A stretch of 64,000 bases of DNA from Rhizophagus irregularis (Eukaryota; Glomeromycota; Glomeromycetes; Glomerales; Glomeraceae): positions 868,001 through 932,000 of the forward strand of contig NC_089430.1 of assembly GCF_026210795.1 (NCBI RefSeq), in the 5' to 3' direction. Under the pieces are notes generated by a model. It made no database searches, had not been told where the DNA came from, and worked only from the letters and a program-made list of their open reading frames with translations. The position numbers and the translations under genes are program-made. Numbering within the stretch: position 1 is the first letter of the stretch; every line of letters starts with the position of its first letter. Positions 60,785 through 64,000 of the stretch are shown piece after piece.

Positions 60785-61871
60785 CAATCGCATTATATTT
60801 GAACATGCTAGTTGTGCAGGATCTATTATAACTTCATTCATGAAAAGTAATATGTTCCGCATCCTCTTCATATGTACGGAAGAAGTTTTAATGCATACGA
60901 CAATATGTGAAAAGCTGTCATTCGACTATATTCAAATATTTTCTCAACAACACATATCTACTTATTGGTACGAAGTAGAATCTAGGGTTACGTTCCCGTT
61001 ATGGTAAAAACATTAGTGGATTTTAAAAGACTAACTGTTGTGATTCAAAAATGGTAACAGAAATGTGTCAATCTGAACAATTTTCATTTCTGTAGTCGGA
61101 TTCACCAATGCAATAGGTTAGAATGCTAAGAATAATGTCACCAAAAGACAAATATAATAATGTGATATATGGTGGGAAAACCTATCCGTCTGATATTAAT
61201 TACATCATACAAATACGTAGTTGCAAAGAAATAGTTTTTGTTTCTTTGTGAAGAGGTAGTATGTGAGTAGGGCACATATTTAGTTAACGTTGCAGAAAGC
61301 AGCATATTCAACAATTTCAACGCCCATATATGAATAGTCTCAGAAAACACAGAGTAACAGCACATCTTGCGGCGATTGATGGCATGCGTATGGCGGTACT
61401 GGTTTTTTTTGTGAACTCAGTTCACAGTCTCTCACGTAACACATTATTTTACAAATAGATGACCGGAGTCATGTTTTCTTGATTTACATGTACATTCCTA
61501 TTTTTGGACTATCATTAGCGGTTAACACAAATTCTTGACTTCTTGTAATCCAATCCAATGCTGGATTACGAAAAAACATAGGCATGCTGTTATATTCCTA
61601 CATCAAGGTCCCATTAATAATGCTCAGAGAAATATCCAGAGCTCTGTTAATGTCTCTGTCCATTGCAGTTAATCCCAACGTTTCTGTCTTGACTATTAAG
61701 TGTTGACGAAAATGGAATGAGTACAGGGAGGACCTCAGCTTAACTAGATTATTTGTTCCTAATCCCTACTTCTGGCATGCGATGTACATTAGTCAGTAAT
61801 TCTATCTACAATATTACTAATACGAACCTCGTTAATTTTCCAAGTTACGTATAACTTCTGCAGCATATTAA
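60785..61871. other. Intergenic, no gene seen
   Basis: No supported exon. The palindromic word GTGAACTCAGTTCAC occurs at 61411-61425. Confidence 0.45.
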
Positions 61872-61873
61872 TA

Positions 61874-62288
61874 CTTTACAGAAACTTTAAGTTTTCAAGT
61901 GATATCATTTCGATATCATTTCAATATCATTTCAATATCGATTTAATATCGATACGATATCGAAATAAAGTATTATCACTTCGATATCATTTTGATATTA
62001 AATTGATATTGAAATGATATCAAAATGATAATAGAAATGATATTGAAACAACATCTTTAAGTTTAATTTAAAGATATCATTTCGATATCATTTTAATTAT
62101 CATTTCGATATCATTTCGACATCGAATTAATATCGAAATGATATCGAAGTGATAATACTTTATTTTGATATCATATCGATATTAAATTGATATTGAAATG
62201 ATATTGAAATGATATTGAAATGATATCGTTAAAATAAACTTAACGATATCGATTCTATATTGATTAAAAATGGTAAGTTTCTGTAAAG
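61874..62288. mobile_element. MITE with TA target and GATATC-palindrome interior, 415 bp
   Basis: Ends are perfect inverted repeats of 14 bp (CTTTACAGAAACTT and its complement), flanked by TA (61872-61873, 62289-62290). The interior is built of words such as GATATCATTTCGATATCATT, ATCGATTTAATATCGAT and their complements, so the single strand can fold extensively. No coding capacity. Confidence 0.85.
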
Positions 62289-62290
62289 TA

Positions 62291-63432
62291 ATTTCATTGT
62301 TCGTACAAGTTTTCTAGCGAAGTTAGGTAATAGAGTTATGAGCATTCGTGATGAGATGTAAGAATTTACAAATGCGGGGAAAATAAATTCTCATTTTTTA
62401 TTGTTCACAGAACCGATTCACAGCGATTAGTATATTACCGTTGTAATACAAGTATTGTCTTTTGTGAGCCAGCTATCGTTACCGTAACATTGACAACTTA
62501 ATAAATTCTGCTGTCATGATCACAACTATTTACGCAGAAAATAAATCCAAACTTGAATAGAGGGTGTCTCTTGGAAAAAATTGAACCAGAAATTTGGTAC
62601 CAAAGATCATGTGGAACAGCTGCGCTTACATTTATTTTCTACGCATGTAGTCAAACTAAGGAATATGATACATGAGTGAGATTGGAGGTAAAATACACAT
62701 CATCAAAATGATGCTTTCGTATGGCAGGGTATTCTGCTGTGACTACTGCGTCCATAGACTGTAAATACATTAATTTTAACATACAAGTAATTTTGCTGTG
62801 ATATGACAAGAGACTAACACTATCTCAAAAATGTCTATTACGTCTATGAACCACATGACTTATCTCCCATTTCCAATAAGTAGGATTTTATAGTATGACC
62901 CGTAGTTAGTAAAACTTCCAAAACAACACCATCTGAGATAAGAAATGTGTGCGCACGTGTATGAGTATACATATAAGTATTCTCCAAGTGCTCTCTTGCT
63001 TCTAGCAAAATGATTGCTTGTAATCATTTTCATATGAATAACATTGGTAATCTATAGTATTTGCATGGGAATTCTTGAAATATAATACCAAGGTATAGAT
63101 AGATAATGCTATCTCATTTTTCTTTTTGTAATTCTATTCACACTGTGGGACCAAGTAAAGTGGCACATAAAAACTTGTCACATTGGTAACATATATACCT
63201 GCATTGTTTCTAGGGGTAATCAAGATATTAACTTCTATCCTTTTTTTAGATCATAGCTATGAAGAAATGCATCTCCCAAAAACTCTCATAAGCATAAAAC
63301 CAAATGTGATAGCTAAGAGGAAATACGTTGACTGTGTGTAAAAAATTTGAATCCCAAAGAGATGAGTTTCACAAAATTGCTTTGTAATACTCTCCACTTA
63401 TCGCTTAAACAAAAAATATACAATGGAGTTAT
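62291..63432. other. Intergenic, no gene seen
   Basis: No supported exon and no clear repeat. Confidence 0.45.
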
Positions 63433-63433
63433 A

Positions 63434-63602
63434 CATGCCACCCAAATTATTTTGGACTGCCGTAATTATAAGTAAAATCCCAAATTCAATTATGGCATCC
63501 CAAATTATTTTGGCACTTTACATAGTAAATTATATATAAACCGAATGAATTATGGCATCCCAAATTATAATTATGGCATCCCAAAATAATTTGGGCAGCA
63601 TG
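63434..63602. mobile_element. Short Tc1/mariner-like MITE, 169 bp
   Basis: Inverted ends CATGCCACCCAAATTATTTT and, on the other strand, CATGCTGCCCAAATTATTTT, flanked by TA (63432-63433, 63603-63604). The interior has three direct copies of TTATGGCATCCCAAA. No coding capacity. Confidence 0.85.
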
Positions 63603-63604
63603 TA

Positions 63605-64000
63605 TAAATGGAGTCTGTGATTCTGACAGTATTTTGTTGAACTATTGTTACCATTTCATGTCCTTTCAACTTTACATTTTTGTAATTTCTATTGTATTGA
63701 TCACAAGGAAACATGGCAGTGATTCCACTATTCTTCAAGTCGCCATTGACAAATAATAACTGTACATTGCTATTAAATAATGATTGACCATATAACCACT
63801 AGTTACGGCATTTATGCCTAGTCTTAGATAGCTCACGCAAAATGTTATCAAAAAAGGGTTTATGACGACATGACAATATAAACACACTCAGTAGTTTCTG
63901 ACAAATGATAGTTGATGATAATCGATAACAAAAATTACATGTTTTATCATCATCGCAATAATAACCAGTAACAACAAACAAATTTTACTGTTAAAAGGAA
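63605..64000. other. Window end, no gene seen
   Basis: One 60-codon minus frame (63799-63981) has Cys residues but no recognised motif and is not called. Confidence 0.4.

Noticed and set aside
1-64000. Old retroviral, LTR, LINE or capsid-bearing elements
   Set aside because: No reverse transcriptase, integrase, capsid or envelope signature was recognised in any frame, and no long direct terminal repeats around a coding region were seen.
41573-64000. Mitochondrial or bacterial origin of the lower-AT block
   Set aside because: No organelle or bacterial gene was seen; a spliced fragment and a bZIP exon point to nuclear DNA.

Overview
The window looks like nuclear DNA of a filamentous fungus, most likely an arbuscular mycorrhizal fungus (Glomeromycotina, Rhizophagus-like). 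This is inferred from very AT-rich sequence, genes cut by short GT-AG introns (about 50-110 bases), a dense load of DNA transposons and MITEs, and gene families I associate with that group. No rRNA, tRNA, CRISPR array or prokaryotic operon was seen, and no retroelement was recognised.

Two kinds of sequence alternate. The very AT-rich blocks hold nearly all long reading frames: a 4.7 kb TIR transposon (2446-7172), a 51-bp minisatellite (10430-11777), an intact five-exon gene (12396-13784), a complete CACTA-type element (15173-21656), a Plavaka-type transposase gene (22078-25119), a tandem segmental duplication carrying two decayed copies of the five-exon family (25236-30960), more satellite DNA (31360-34060), and a gene fusing a transposase-like part to a RecQ-type helicase (34223-38995). 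The other blocks (1-1073, 7177-10300, 41573-64000) look less AT-rich, have few ORFs and carry short degenerate palindromic and dispersed motifs. They contain a small coiled-coil gene (43941-44737), an unknown two-segment gene (46644-48412), a two-exon fragment (54909-55421) and a bZIP exon (56936-57241).

Transposon structure is unusually clear. Target-site duplications (TSDs) define the ends of several elements: TTAT for the 4.7 kb element, TTG for the CACTA element, 8-bp copies for two hAT-type MITEs (9302-9733 and 60020-60776), TA for five Tc1/mariner-like short elements, and ATT for a MITE lying inside the minisatellite. Nesting gives relative ages: a palindromic MITE sits inside the coding region of the 4.7 kb element, and a 318-bp MITE interrupts the 51-bp array.

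In the CACTA element a transposase and an accessory basic protein are transcribed divergently from a shared T-rich spacer. The helicase gene carries both a probable catalytic part and a motor with a zinc-binding tail, so one polypeptide could once have cut and unwound DNA. The three members of the five-exon family (12.4, 26.5 and 29.4 kb) appear to be a host or lineage-specific family: one is intact, and the two tandem copies are damaged at different exons.
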